Below are positions 22,513 to 31,700 of a stretch of DNA of 37,182 nucleotides, piece after piece; positions within the stretch are counted from its first letter, which is position 1; each line of letters opens with the position of its first letter. Both the position numbers and the translations under genes were made by a program. The DNA is taken from positions 1 to 37,182 of the forward strand of contig JAXITR010000018.1 of the NCBI GenBank assembly GCA_034679985.1, read 5' to 3'. The notes under the pieces were generated by a model. That model was not told where the DNA came from. It did no database searches and worked only from the letters and a program-made list of their open reading frames with translations. This stretch comes from CAMDTE01 sp034679985. GTDB lineage: Bacteria; Bacteroidota; Bacteroidia; Flavobacteriales; Schleiferiaceae.

Positions 22513-23367
22513 TTAATCCTTTTCAAGCATTTCAGCCTCCAAGCGCTTCCTGTATTCTTTCTTTCTTCGTTCCAACAACAAAGCTTTCACCCAAGGCTTT
22601 GCCAAAGGAAAGGGCACGGTAGTTGACGCCCGCTTGAGCGCGTGGATTTGCAGCAGGTAGCGCGTTGATCCGGAGGTCCAGTCTTTGTAGCCCAACCGAA
22701 GCAGTGCCTCCGGCTGGTAAGCTGGCAGGCCCAACTGTTTGGCCAAATCGGGCAATTCCACCCAACCGGTATCCGCCAAGCGGTATTGACGGGCCCATTT
22801 TTTGGCAAACAAAACCAAATTCTCCGGAGGATTTTGGTCACCCCGACTCAGCGCATTCCGAAGTTTAGCAGACCAAGGCGCCGTGGAGGGTACCGCCAAA
22901 TACGAGACGCGCACGATGTCCACCCCCAACTGGAATTGCTCTTTGTTTCGAACGTACGCAGCTTGAAGCTCCGACTCGGTAAAGGCCGTGTCCATTTCTT
23001 GTTGCACCAATCGATTTTGATAGCTCAAAACCAGCAAGTCATCTCGGTATCGTTGAACCACTACTTCAAACGAATCCAAGTCACTTCCCAACTGCGCCTC
23101 AGCCTTTTCCAGCCAAAGTTTGCGCAAACGCCAATCGTTAATGATGGTGGTTGCCAAAGCTGCTGAGTCTTGAGGAGATAAATTCTCCGGAAGTTGGCTA
23201 GCTACTTCAGCCCAGGTAAGAAATTCCCCTGCAGCTTCTGCGGCGTAGCTGCTGTCACGCTCGTTTCGACCGCAGCCCGCCAAGAGAACAGCAACGAAGA
23301 AAAGCGAATGGAGCCACCCCGTCCGCAGCGAAAAAGGGTCTTTCGCCAAACTAAAGATCAAGGGCAT
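22513..23367 (-). CDS. SurA-like periplasmic lipoprotein without a clear rotamase domain
   Basis: This 284-residue protein has a lipoprotein signal (WLHSLFFVAVLLAGCGRNE, lipobox LAGC near residue 32). A SurA-N-like helical region follows: LTWAEVASQLPENLSPQDSAA, INDWRLRKLWLEKAE, YRDDLLVLSYQNRLVQQEMD and FTESELQAAYVRNKEQF. The C-terminal part resembles a degenerate PPIase region (SYLAVPSTAPW) with no clear catalytic motifs. It matches the short lipoprotein that in Bacteroidota normally lies between the large parvulin and surA; here those lie at 6382-9728 and this gene is 13 kb away. The ATG at 23367 overlaps the upstream gene stop by 10 bases. A role in envelope protein folding is inferred. Confidence 0.75.
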   Translation of the reverse strand: MPLIFSLAKDPFSLRTGWLHSLFFVAVLLAGCGRNERDSSYAAEAAGEFLTWAEVASQLPENLSPQDSAALATTIINDWRLRKLWLEKAEAQLGSDLDSFEVVVQRYRDDLLVLSYQNRLVQQEMDTAFTESELQAAYVRNKEQFQLGVDIVRVSYLAVPSTAPWSAKLRNALSRGDQNPPENLVLFAKKWARQYRLADTGWVELPDLAKQLGLPAYQPEALLRLGYKDWTSGSTRYLLQIHALKRASTTVPFPLAKPWVKALLLERRKKEYRKRLEAEMLEKD

Positions 23368-23738
23368 TGCACCGTGTCCGGACCGCTCACCTTATTGATG
23401 TGGCACTCGTCCGATTGAAAAACAAAAGGCACAACACACGGTGCACCACCTGCATGCTCCACCACAAAGGAATAGGTACGAGTGGTGTTCACCCCTTGCG
23501 TTTGCATCATAAAATCAGACCCCACTCCGTACTTAGCCGCTGGGTAGCCCGCGTTGTGTTGATTGAATAAGGTATCCCCCGTGGTGAGGTCAACCGTATA
23601 CACGCGTGTGGGCTGGGCGCCCACTACCGTTACTTCAAATTGACGGAATTCTTGCGTACAGTACACATTGGGTTCGCAACCGGTTGCAAACACAGCCCCC
23701 AAAATCAGGGAGGCGCCTAAGATTGATCGACGATCCAT
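23358..23738 (-). CDS. Small lipoprotein of unknown function, 126 aa
   Basis: Starting at the ATG at 23738, the protein reads MDRRSILGASLILGAVFATG, then CEPNVYC: a lipoprotein signal with lipobox ATGC. The mature part is about 105 residues and rich in beta-prone stretches such as QFEVTVVGAQPTRVYTVDLT and YSFVVEHAGGAPCVVPFVFQ, with four further cysteines (CTQ, PCV, ECH, QCP) that could form disulfides. No family is recognised. An upstream in-frame start at 23768 would add ten residues before the signal peptide and is less likely. It overlaps crtD by 22 bases and the next gene by 10 bases, so it belongs to the crtD operon. Confidence 0.65.
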   Translation of the reverse strand: MDRRSILGASLILGAVFATGCEPNVYCTQEFRQFEVTVVGAQPTRVYTVDLTTGDTLFNQHNAGYPAAKYGVGSDFMMQTQGVNTTRTYSFVVEHAGGAPCVVPFVFQSDECHINKVSGPDTVQCP

Positions 23739-25195
23739 TCGTTGGTTATTTTTGCACTCATTAAACAAAGCGGAATCCCTCCGCCGGGGTGAACGCTACC
23801 GCCCACGTGGAAAAGACCCTTTGGACCGTTCCCCTTGTTCGGGTGCCGCAAAAATGCTGCCAAACGATTGTTGGAAGCAGCACCATACAATGCACCACGG
23901 TACGAACTGGTGGCTCGTTCGATACCCGGGGGATCCAAGTAGGTTTCCTCAACAATTAACTCGGAGATATCCCGATTCAGTATGGACGACAATTTAGCCA
24001 ACACTTTTTTTCTTGTCTCTTGCCGCAACACCTCCCAATCTTGGCCGTAATCAGCGGGTGCATTGACCATGACGAACCAATTTTCACATCCTTCCGGCGC
24101 TTCTTGTTGGGCCAATTTACTGGTGATGTTGACGTAAACAGTAGGATCCGATCCGGGCATCTTTTCCTCAAACAATGCACGAAACTCGCCGGGGTAGTCG
24201 TCTGAGAAAAAAATATTGTGCAGACCCAACTCCGGGAAACTGCCTTGCATGCCCCAGTAAAAAATCAGGGCCGAGCTGCTCCGCTCTTGATTGAGTACCG
24301 GCTCGGGCGCCGGCCAATCCTGCATCAATTTGCGGTACGTGGGAACAACGTCCATATTGGACACCACTGTAGACGACGCCCAAACCGTTCCATCTTGAAG
24401 TTCAATGCCCCCTACTCGACCCTCTTGATGCTGGATGCGCGCAACAGGAGCGTTGTAATGAAATTGAACGCCCAAACGCTCGGCCAATTTCACCAACGAA
24501 TCCGTAATATCCCCCATCCCGTTCTTGGGCAAAAAAGTGCCAATTCCGTGCTCCAAATGGGGAATCATCGCTAATACGCCTGGTGCTTGGTAGGGAGAGG
24601 ATCCGTTGTAGGTAGCAAACCGGTGGAACAGTTGGCGCATTTTCTCCGTTTTGAAGGCGCGCTCGTGTACCTGCGCCATGGAGCGTGTCAAGTCCAGTTT
24701 CGGTAAAGCCCTTACTGCAGATTTTACGTGCTTCCATCGGTAGGTTTTCAGTCGATGTAGAGACGATTGCAGAAACAAGGGAGCAGTTGCATCGTACTGA
24801 ACCTGAACGCGACTCAAATGATTTCGCACGTTGGAACTGGGTTCACCCAATTGCTTCTCGGCCTCTGCGGCGAAGCGAGCAACGTCTGCCCAAGCGGTCA
24901 GGCGCGTGCCGTCGGTCCAAAAATAGCGGCAAGCCACATCATCTTTTAGGTAGGGAAAGTTTTCTTCAGGATTTTCTCCCGCTAATTCAAACAACTCCTC
25001 TACCCAATGCGGCATGGTGAACAAACTGGGGCCCGCGTCAAACCGGTAACTGCCCAGTTCAAAACGCGACAGCTTGCCTCCCGGATACGAGTTTGCCTCA
25101 AAGACATGTACTTCCCGGCCGGCCACAGCTTGCCGTATTGCCGTGGCAATTCCGGCTATTCCCGCACCAATAATTAAGGTCCTGTTCGCTTCCAC
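23717..25195 (-). CDS. crtD: Carotenoid desaturase, CrtD-like member of the CrtI family
   Basis: This FAD-dependent desaturase has 492 residues. The N-terminal dinucleotide-binding motif is LIIGAGIAGIATAIRQAVAG (residues 7-26), followed by VHVFEANSYPGGKLSRFELG and YRFDAGPSLFTMPHWVEELF. The end, GLFHVGGSVHPGGGIPLCLM, is the second FAD signature of the family. The PGGKL...YRFDAGPSLFTMP form resembles 1-hydroxycarotenoid 3,4-desaturases (CrtD) more than phytoene desaturase, and a CruF-type hydratase lies nearby, which would provide its substrate. Phytoene desaturase remains an alternative. The GTG at 25195 follows a minus-strand TAccTTTG box by 4 bases. It heads an operon with two lipoprotein genes and is divergent from the LytTR gene. 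Confidence 0.85.
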   Translation of the reverse strand: MEANRTLIIGAGIAGIATAIRQAVAGREVHVFEANSYPGGKLSRFELGSYRFDAGPSLFTMPHWVEELFELAGENPEENFPYLKDDVACRYFWTDGTRLTAWADVARFAAEAEKQLGEPSSNVRNHLSRVQVQYDATAPLFLQSSLHRLKTYRWKHVKSAVRALPKLDLTRSMAQVHERAFKTEKMRQLFHRFATYNGSSPYQAPGVLAMIPHLEHGIGTFLPKNGMGDITDSLVKLAERLGVQFHYNAPVARIQHQEGRVGGIELQDGTVWASSTVVSNMDVVPTYRKLMQDWPAPEPVLNQERSSSALIFYWGMQGSFPELGLHNIFFSDDYPGEFRALFEEKMPGSDPTVYVNITSKLAQQEAPEGCENWFVMVNAPADYGQDWEVLRQETRKKVLAKLSSILNRDISELIVEETYLDPPGIERATSSYRGALYGAASNNRLAAFLRHPNKGNGPKGLFHVGGSVHPGGGIPLCLMSAKITNEWIVDQS

Positions 25196-25199
25196 CGTT

Positions 25200-25207
25200 C
25201 AAAGGTA
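25200..25207 (-). promoter_or_regulatory. TAccTTTG -7 box for the crtD operon
   Basis: On the minus strand this reads TACCTTTG, ending 4 bases before the GTG start at 25195. The left arm of the inverted repeat at 25229-25238 begins 22 bases upstream, roughly where the -33 contact would lie, so a protein bound there could affect crtD. Confidence 0.7.
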
Positions 25208-25228
25208 GAACGTAAAACGGGGTTGATT

Positions 25229-25272
25229 TTGCCGACAGCCGTCTTTATACGTTTGAATACGACTGTCGGCAA
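25229..25272. promoter_or_regulatory. Inverted repeat between crtD and the LytTR gene, candidate operator
   Basis: TTGCCGACAG at 25229-25238 and CTGTCGGCAA at 25263-25272 are perfect 10-base inverted repeats. After one mismatch the stem resumes with CGT (25240-25242) against ACG (25259-25261). It lies between the -7 boxes of the divergent crtD and LytTR genes. The central part contains TACGTTTGA (25248-25256), 8 of 9 positions like the LytTR-domain half-site consensus [TA][AC][CA]GTTN[AG][TG]. A second half-site at standard spacing was not found. The arms could also pair as an RNA hairpin, but no promoter upstream of them is evident. Confidence 0.5.
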
Positions 25273-25282
25273 TTGCACCGTG

Positions 25283-25290
25283 CACCTTTG
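25283..25290 (+). promoter_or_regulatory. cACCTTTG -7-like box for the LytTR gene
   Basis: CACCTTTG differs from TAnnTTTG at the first base and ends 4 bases before the ATG at 25295. The right arm of the inverted repeat ends 10 bases upstream, where a bound regulator would be expected to hinder initiation. Confidence 0.5.
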
Positions 25291-25294
25291 CCGC

Positions 25295-25723
25295 ATGGAA
25301 AACCGAATTACGCCCCAGTACACCTTTGTTCAACTCGGAAAAAACTGGATTCGAATTGATCTGCAAAGAATCAGTCACTTTGAATCTTCAGGGGATTACG
25401 TCCGCTGGTACGAGACCGGAAATCAACAAAACAAAAGTTCGTCCTCCAAGATTACCGAAACCCGACTGAGTCAATTATCGGAACAGCTGGAACCGTACGG
25501 TTTTGTTCGCGTCCACCGACGTTATTCGGTGAATATACGTGCGGTAGAAAAGTTTGACGGCGAGTCCCTCCAGCTGGAATCCACCGTGATTCCTGTTGGA
25601 AGAACGCGCCGTCAACACGTACTGGCCCGACTTCGGTCTTTTGGTTTACGGAATGACCACCAATCGGTACGCAGTTCCCATCCAATTCAAGTAGTACGTT
25701 CCAGCAGGCAAGAAACCGGGTAA
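25295..25723 (+). CDS. Stand-alone LytTR-type DNA-binding regulator, 142 aa
   Basis: The protein is a LytTR domain with no receiver domain. Typical motifs are TFVQLGKNWIRIDLQRISHF, ESSGDYVRWYETGN, RLSQLSEQLEPYGFVRVHRR, YSVNIRAVEKFDG and VIPVGRTRRQHVLARLRSF. Such proteins bind DNA as beta-rich domains at promoter half-sites. The ATG at 25295 is supported by a -7-like box 4 bases upstream; the longer frame from 25223 would start within the inverted repeat. The domain ends near residue 117. The remaining 25 residues are encoded antisense to the sorting domain of the giant protein gene, a 78-base convergent overlap, and look like an extension made by reading into that gene. Targets may include itself, crtD or the giant surface proteins, but this is inference. 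Confidence 0.88.
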   Translation: MENRITPQYTFVQLGKNWIRIDLQRISHFESSGDYVRWYETGNQQNKSSSSKITETRLSQLSEQLEPYGFVRVHRRYSVNIRAVEKFDGESLQLESTVIPVGRTRRQHVLARLRSFGLRNDHQSVRSSHPIQVVRSSRQETG

Positions 25724-28700
25724 TTCAACCGAGTCCGTTTCCGCATCCACAAGAATCTCGTGAACGCATCGTCCGTCCAAGGAATACAACGAAGCGTTTA
25801 GAGTCTGTGTAGATTCTGGTAAACCATAAACCGTTTGTCCGGGCCGAACGGGGTTGGGGTAAACATTTTGTGCCGACACCTTCGTTTCATCCAATCCAAT
25901 TTGACTCAGGCGATAGGACAAGGTATCGTCGTCACCGCAGGTGTTGTTGACGATCAAGGTGACCACATAACTCAAACTGGGTACGGCGTAGTTGTGCTGC
26001 ACAAAATTGGTTCCCGTAGCTGAATTTCCGTCCCCAAAGAACCACTTGTATTGTGTGGCACCCGTGCTGGAGGTGGCGTCGAACAACACCTTCATCCCGG
26101 CACCGCTGGAAGAAATAATCGTTGCCGTGAATTTCGCTACGGGAGACACGCAAACGACTACCGTATTCGTTGCGCTCGCAGAGTCTCCACACAAGTTGAA
26201 GGACACCAAACGGACGCTAAAACTTCCACTGGTTGAATACGTGTGGCTAGGTGTTGCGCCCGACCCGGTTGTGCCGTCGCCGAAGTACCACTTCCAACGG
26301 ACTGCATTCGCGGACGAGGTAGCCGTGGCATTGAGGACACTTCCGCTGGTGGTGTGGGTAAATGAGGACGTAACCGGTCCACAAACGGCAACGGTATCTC
26401 CGAATACGGCAGAATCGCCGCAAGCGTTCTTAACCTTGAGGGTGACGTAGTATTTTCCGTCAACCGCAAACGTGTGCACGCGCGAACTACCAAACCCGTT
26501 GGGGGTACCGTCGCCCCAAGTCCAGGTGTAGGTTGTGGGCTGTCCGGTTCCGTTGGAAACAAAATTCCGGGAAAGGCCAGTTCCCAGCGTGTAAAAATTA
26601 GCCGTGATGGGCGAACAAATAACCACAACCAACTGCGACGTGCTCGTACTTCCACACGGATTGGATACCGTCAGCGTGACCACGTAGGTACCTGGCCCAG
26701 CATACGTATGGGAAGCCGTTGCGCCCGTATTGTTTGGCGTGACATCGCCCCAAGACCAAGTATAGGTTACACCCGGTGTACTGCCGGCGTTGCTCACTTG
26801 AATGGTATTGGCAACGCGCGACGTGAGGTTGGCAACAGCGGCAACGGGTGGGCAATTGGTGGTGGTGAAAATAAGGGGTCCAATCCAACCCGATACATTG
26901 CCTCCTGTTCCACAGCTGTCTCGGTAGTAAACGTGGTAAACAGTATTCGAGGTCAATCCCGTAAATACATAAGGAGAATTAACATTCGCGACTTTGGTGG
27001 TCATCGATGGAAGAAATCCAGGCAAACCAATGGCAACATCCGCAAAGGCTGCATTCTTGGTAAAGGATAGGGTTGCTTGGGTCGAAGAAATACCCGAAAT
27101 CGCTCCTCCTGTTGGTGGTGGGCACGAGCTGCACGTGGAGGTTGTGGTGAATAACGTACCCGATGGAAGGTTGATGCCCGGAGTTCTCTGATAGACTATG
27201 GCATTTGCACTGTTTCGCACCGTGATGCCGCATTCACTGGAAAAGGCACCCACATTGGTGAACGAAAGCACAAAAGGTTGCCCAGGGCAAACCGGTATGG
27301 TAAAGTTTTGAAGAGCACCAGTGGTCAAGGTGTACGATTTCGTACGCGTACCCGTTACCAACGTTACAAAGTGGTACGGTGGTGCGCCGAATGTGGTGGA
27401 CCAACCGTCGGAAAACTGATCCGTTAAGGTTAGGGTGTAGTTGCAACCGTTGGTACAACCGGGAGTAGTGGTGGAATCCGGCCCATACCAAGGACTTGCC
27501 CCGTTAACCGCACCACAGGAGTCCTTGACATAAAAATCATAAGTCGTCCATGGCGTCAATCCGGTAATGGCTTGAGGCTTCGTGGGCGCATAAACTTTCG
27601 TTCCGGTGCCCCGAACAAAACCGCGAGGCCCGTACTCAATGACCCCGGAAGTTGCGGTACCCGTCCAATTTACCGATGCCGTGGTTGGTGAGGTTGCGGT
27701 CACCGTCATGGCTGTTGGCTTAGGACACAGGGGTGTTTCGTGTATGTCTAGCTGATCAATGGCGACGGCCGAATTAAACCCATTTGTAGAGCGCGTTGCG
27801 GTAAAACGCAATTTGATGGTGGCATTGTTGTATGCGGCCAGGGTAACCAAATGCTCTTGCCATGGGCTTGACTTAGCAGTCTGCGATGGCCCGTTCAAAG
27901 TTAAAAGGGTGTTCCAGGTGGAGCCGTTGGTGGTAGCCTCCACGGTCAGAGATACAATATCGCTGCCAAAGCGATGGCTGGAAAAACTCAACTCCCCTAC
28001 ATTTAAAGGCGTCAAATCAATCCACGGGGTAATGATTCGGGTGAACGACCCACCGGCACCAAAGGGAGCCGAAGCGTACAAATACTTTCCACTGGGGCCC
28101 GTAGCGCTGAAATTAGGTCCTGATTGCACCGTTGGTGTTGCGCCAACCTGGGGGGTGAAGAAATAGTTGGTGGTGTCCGTACGGGTCCAACAAGTTGGTA
28201 TTTTCCCGGGTTGCGTGCTGAATCCTGTTTGAGGAATCCAGAATGGACTGTCAAAAGACTCAGCCCAAGGAGCTTGAACCGTACCACAGGCCGTGGAAAA
28301 CACCAAGGGGCCTTCCCAATCAGAAAACCCTGCACCGCAGACCCTGCGGACATAAACGGCATACGTGGTACTTGCGCTCAAGCCGGTCAACAAATACGGT
28401 CGCACACTGGTTGTTGCCGACGATGCACTTCCCGGTGTATGCCCAACTGTTCCGTAGGAGATTTGATAAGAACTTGCCGTACCCAACCAATTCAACGAAG
28501 CAGAGGTGGTGGTAATGGAGGTAGCTGTAATGGACGTGGGTTGCGGGCACGAGGGTTGCTCGTGGATATCCAAATCATCGATGGCTACTTGTGCACTGAA
28601 ACCTGTCAGGACGTTGCGCGAAGCTTTGAATCGCAATTTTATGGTGTCTTCCTGGTACGCGGCCAAACTGACAATAGCTTTGAGCCATGGTGAAGTGTTG

Positions 28701-31700
28701 GAGGTTTGTTGTTGCCCGGAAATAGTCCAAACTTGGGTCCAAGCTTGTCCGTTGAAAACTTCTAAGGACAAGCCAACAATGTTCGCACCGAACATGTGGT
28801 ACCAAAACGATACTTCCGGGGTGTCTAGAGGAACGGTACTGATGGGAGGAGAAACAACATCAGTAACCAGGGTAGCTCCCAAAGTATTGATCACATTGGA
28901 AAAAATGAATTTACCGGAACCGGTAGTGTGGTCGGACGTTGTTCCGGTAAGCGTACTCGGAAAACCCTGTGGACCGGGTGTCATGAGGTACCCAGCAGTT
29001 GAAGAGCGCGACCAACAAGGCGCTAGCGTGCCCGCAGCAAATGAGCCAATCACAAAATCGGACCCGTCGAAATTTTCAAAATAGGGCGTAGCAACTGGGG
29101 CACAATCCGTTGTGAATTGTAGGGGCCCTACCCATTGACTGACCGACCCCGAGCAGCTGTCCTTCAAGAAGGCCGAATACGTTGTGGAGGGATTCAATCC
29201 CAATAGCGTGAACGGATTGCTGTTCGCTACAACTTTAGTACCTCCATTGGGGTTGATTAAACCCGGGCCAAAACGAATGATCCACGGACTGCTCCCCGTG
29301 CCCGTCCAAGACAACGTTGCGGACGTAGAGGTGGTTCCAACTACTTGGAGTTGCTGGGGCTTAGGGCACGGAGCGGCTTGTTTCACCGCAATGTCGTCCA
29401 AAGACCATTGCGCAAAATTGGAATTGATGGCGGACCGCGCTCCGATAAACCGGATGAAGATTGTATCCCCTACCCAATTGGACAAGGAAAGAATGTGCTC
29501 CTCCCAGGGAGCTGTTTGCGATGACTGTTGTGGACCGTTTAACGTGAGCACGGTGGTCCAGGTAGTGACGCTGGTCTTGGATTCTTTAACTTGAACCTCA
29601 AGTGTGGTCAAGTCTTGCCCAAACCCGTGCACCCAAAACGACAATTCAGGTTGGGACAATCCTACTAGAGAAATGGCGGGGGTGCGAAGATTGGTCGTTA
29701 GGTTGGGGGCGCCAAAAACCGTATTGAATGCGGCCATAAACTTCCCTCCACCCGTGTGGTCGCCCACCGGTCCTGTGAAATTGTTGAAATTAAACGGAGG
29801 TGCTGGATTCCATTGGTACCCGGTTGCGGGTGCAGCAGGAGATCGGTTCCAGCAATTGGGTATAACTCCGGGTGTGTTCCAATTGGTCGGACGGATAAAA
29901 CTAGGGTTGTCAAAATTCTCCGTCCATGGAGTCTGCACCACCCCACAGAACGTACTTGCGGTAAACACCTTGGTCCAAACCGAATAGTTGTTGGGGCCGC
30001 AGCTGTCGCGAACATAGAAATCGTAGGCCGTGGAGGGACTCAAGCCACTGGCGGTGAAAATTCCGGTTGGTGAAGTGCGTTGCGTGCCACTTCCCAAAAC
30101 AAAGCCGGAGGGACCGTACTGTACTTGCCAACCCGAACCGCTTGTGGCGGTCCAACCAATGACGATGCTCGTGGCGGTTGCAGTAACTACGGAAGGTGTG
30201 TTGGGCGGAAGGCACGTTCGGACGCTGTCGATTCGGATGTCGTCGATGGCTACGTCTGCATTCAATGCTGTTGCAAACGTTTTGGTTACGGTAAACCGCA
30301 AGCGGATGGTGTCACCGGCAAAGGTGTTCAACGGTGCAGTATGCTCCGACCAAGGATCGGTTTTGGCCGTTTGGAAAACCCCACCCAAATTGAGCACGTT
30401 TACCCAGTTGCCCGAAGGATACACTTGCGCTTGAACCAGCAGACCGCTCACCGCGAAACCGTAGCGGTGCGAGGCAAATTTTAATTCGGCTGTGTTCAGC
30501 GTATTCAAAGAGATCCACGGGGTTACGATGGCGGTAGTGGTTAACGAACCTCCACTGCGTGATTCTGCATGCAGGTAGCGCGTACCGTTGGCCGTGTTGT
30601 CGTTGGAAGGACCGGTAAAGCCGGTTGAGGTGGCCGTATTGTTGACGCGCCAGTAGAAAAACGACGTATCGCCTTGGTTCCAACAAGGATCCAAAATTCC
30701 TACGCCTTGGTTGTTGGGGTTGGGGAACCAGTTTAATCCTTCAAAGTCCTCTTTGTAAGGAGCAGCCAAAATGGCGCAGGGAACCGAAGATGTGGTCGCC
30801 AAAAAAGGCCCCACCCACAAACCCGTGTCGCCTGCCGCACAGATGTCCCGAACCCAAATGCGGTAATCCGTCAGAGGTTGTAATCCGGTAATGGAGTCGG
30901 TCAACTGAGCGTTGCTCTTGATCCAAAAAGTACCTTGAGCCGCCGCGCGAACGTAGCGAATCTGGCGTTGAAGTACCGTAGTGTTGGGAGAAGTCCATTG
31001 CAAACCGATGGACTGCATGCGGGCATAGACCAAGGTAGGTACCGTAGGATTGACGCAGGTTGCACTGCCGTATTCATCCGCGCCACGATCCGGCAGCGTA
31101 CCGCTTCGCGCTTGGTTGTCAAAATCTACAAACGTACCTACCGGTACGGCCGTACCGTCCGCCAAGGCGCCTAGGGTACGTAGGTTGGACTCTGAAACCA
31201 AGGGGTCTTCGTAGACCGAATTGGCGTCCATAGACGTTGCCGTTTGCCAAGCGGCGAGTGTTGCGTAGTTGATGTTGTTGAATCGGAACGGATTGCCTGA
31301 ATGGGGAGCGTAATGGACGTTGTGACTGAAGCTCGTGAATACATTTGAAGCGGTTGCTCCGTTGACGTTCACGGCAACGGCCATGGACCCGCCGTAGCTA
31401 ACGCACAAGTTATTTCTAAATTGAAGGTCTCCAACGCTTCCCGGCGTACCGAACACTGAAAACACGGCACTGGTAGAAGATCCTATTCCTTTATCAACGC
31501 GCAAGGAATTGTGGAAGAAGTGAACGCGTCGGGTATTGAAGGCGTAGATACCGAAATTCGTTCCGGAGCCGGCCGGTATGTATACCGCATTGTTCTCAAC
31601 GGTGACCACCGGAGACGTTGCAGTTCCGAAGGTGCTCAGGAAAATACCATAACCTCCATTGGTACTTTGAACACGAATTTTATTCCGACGAACCACGGCC

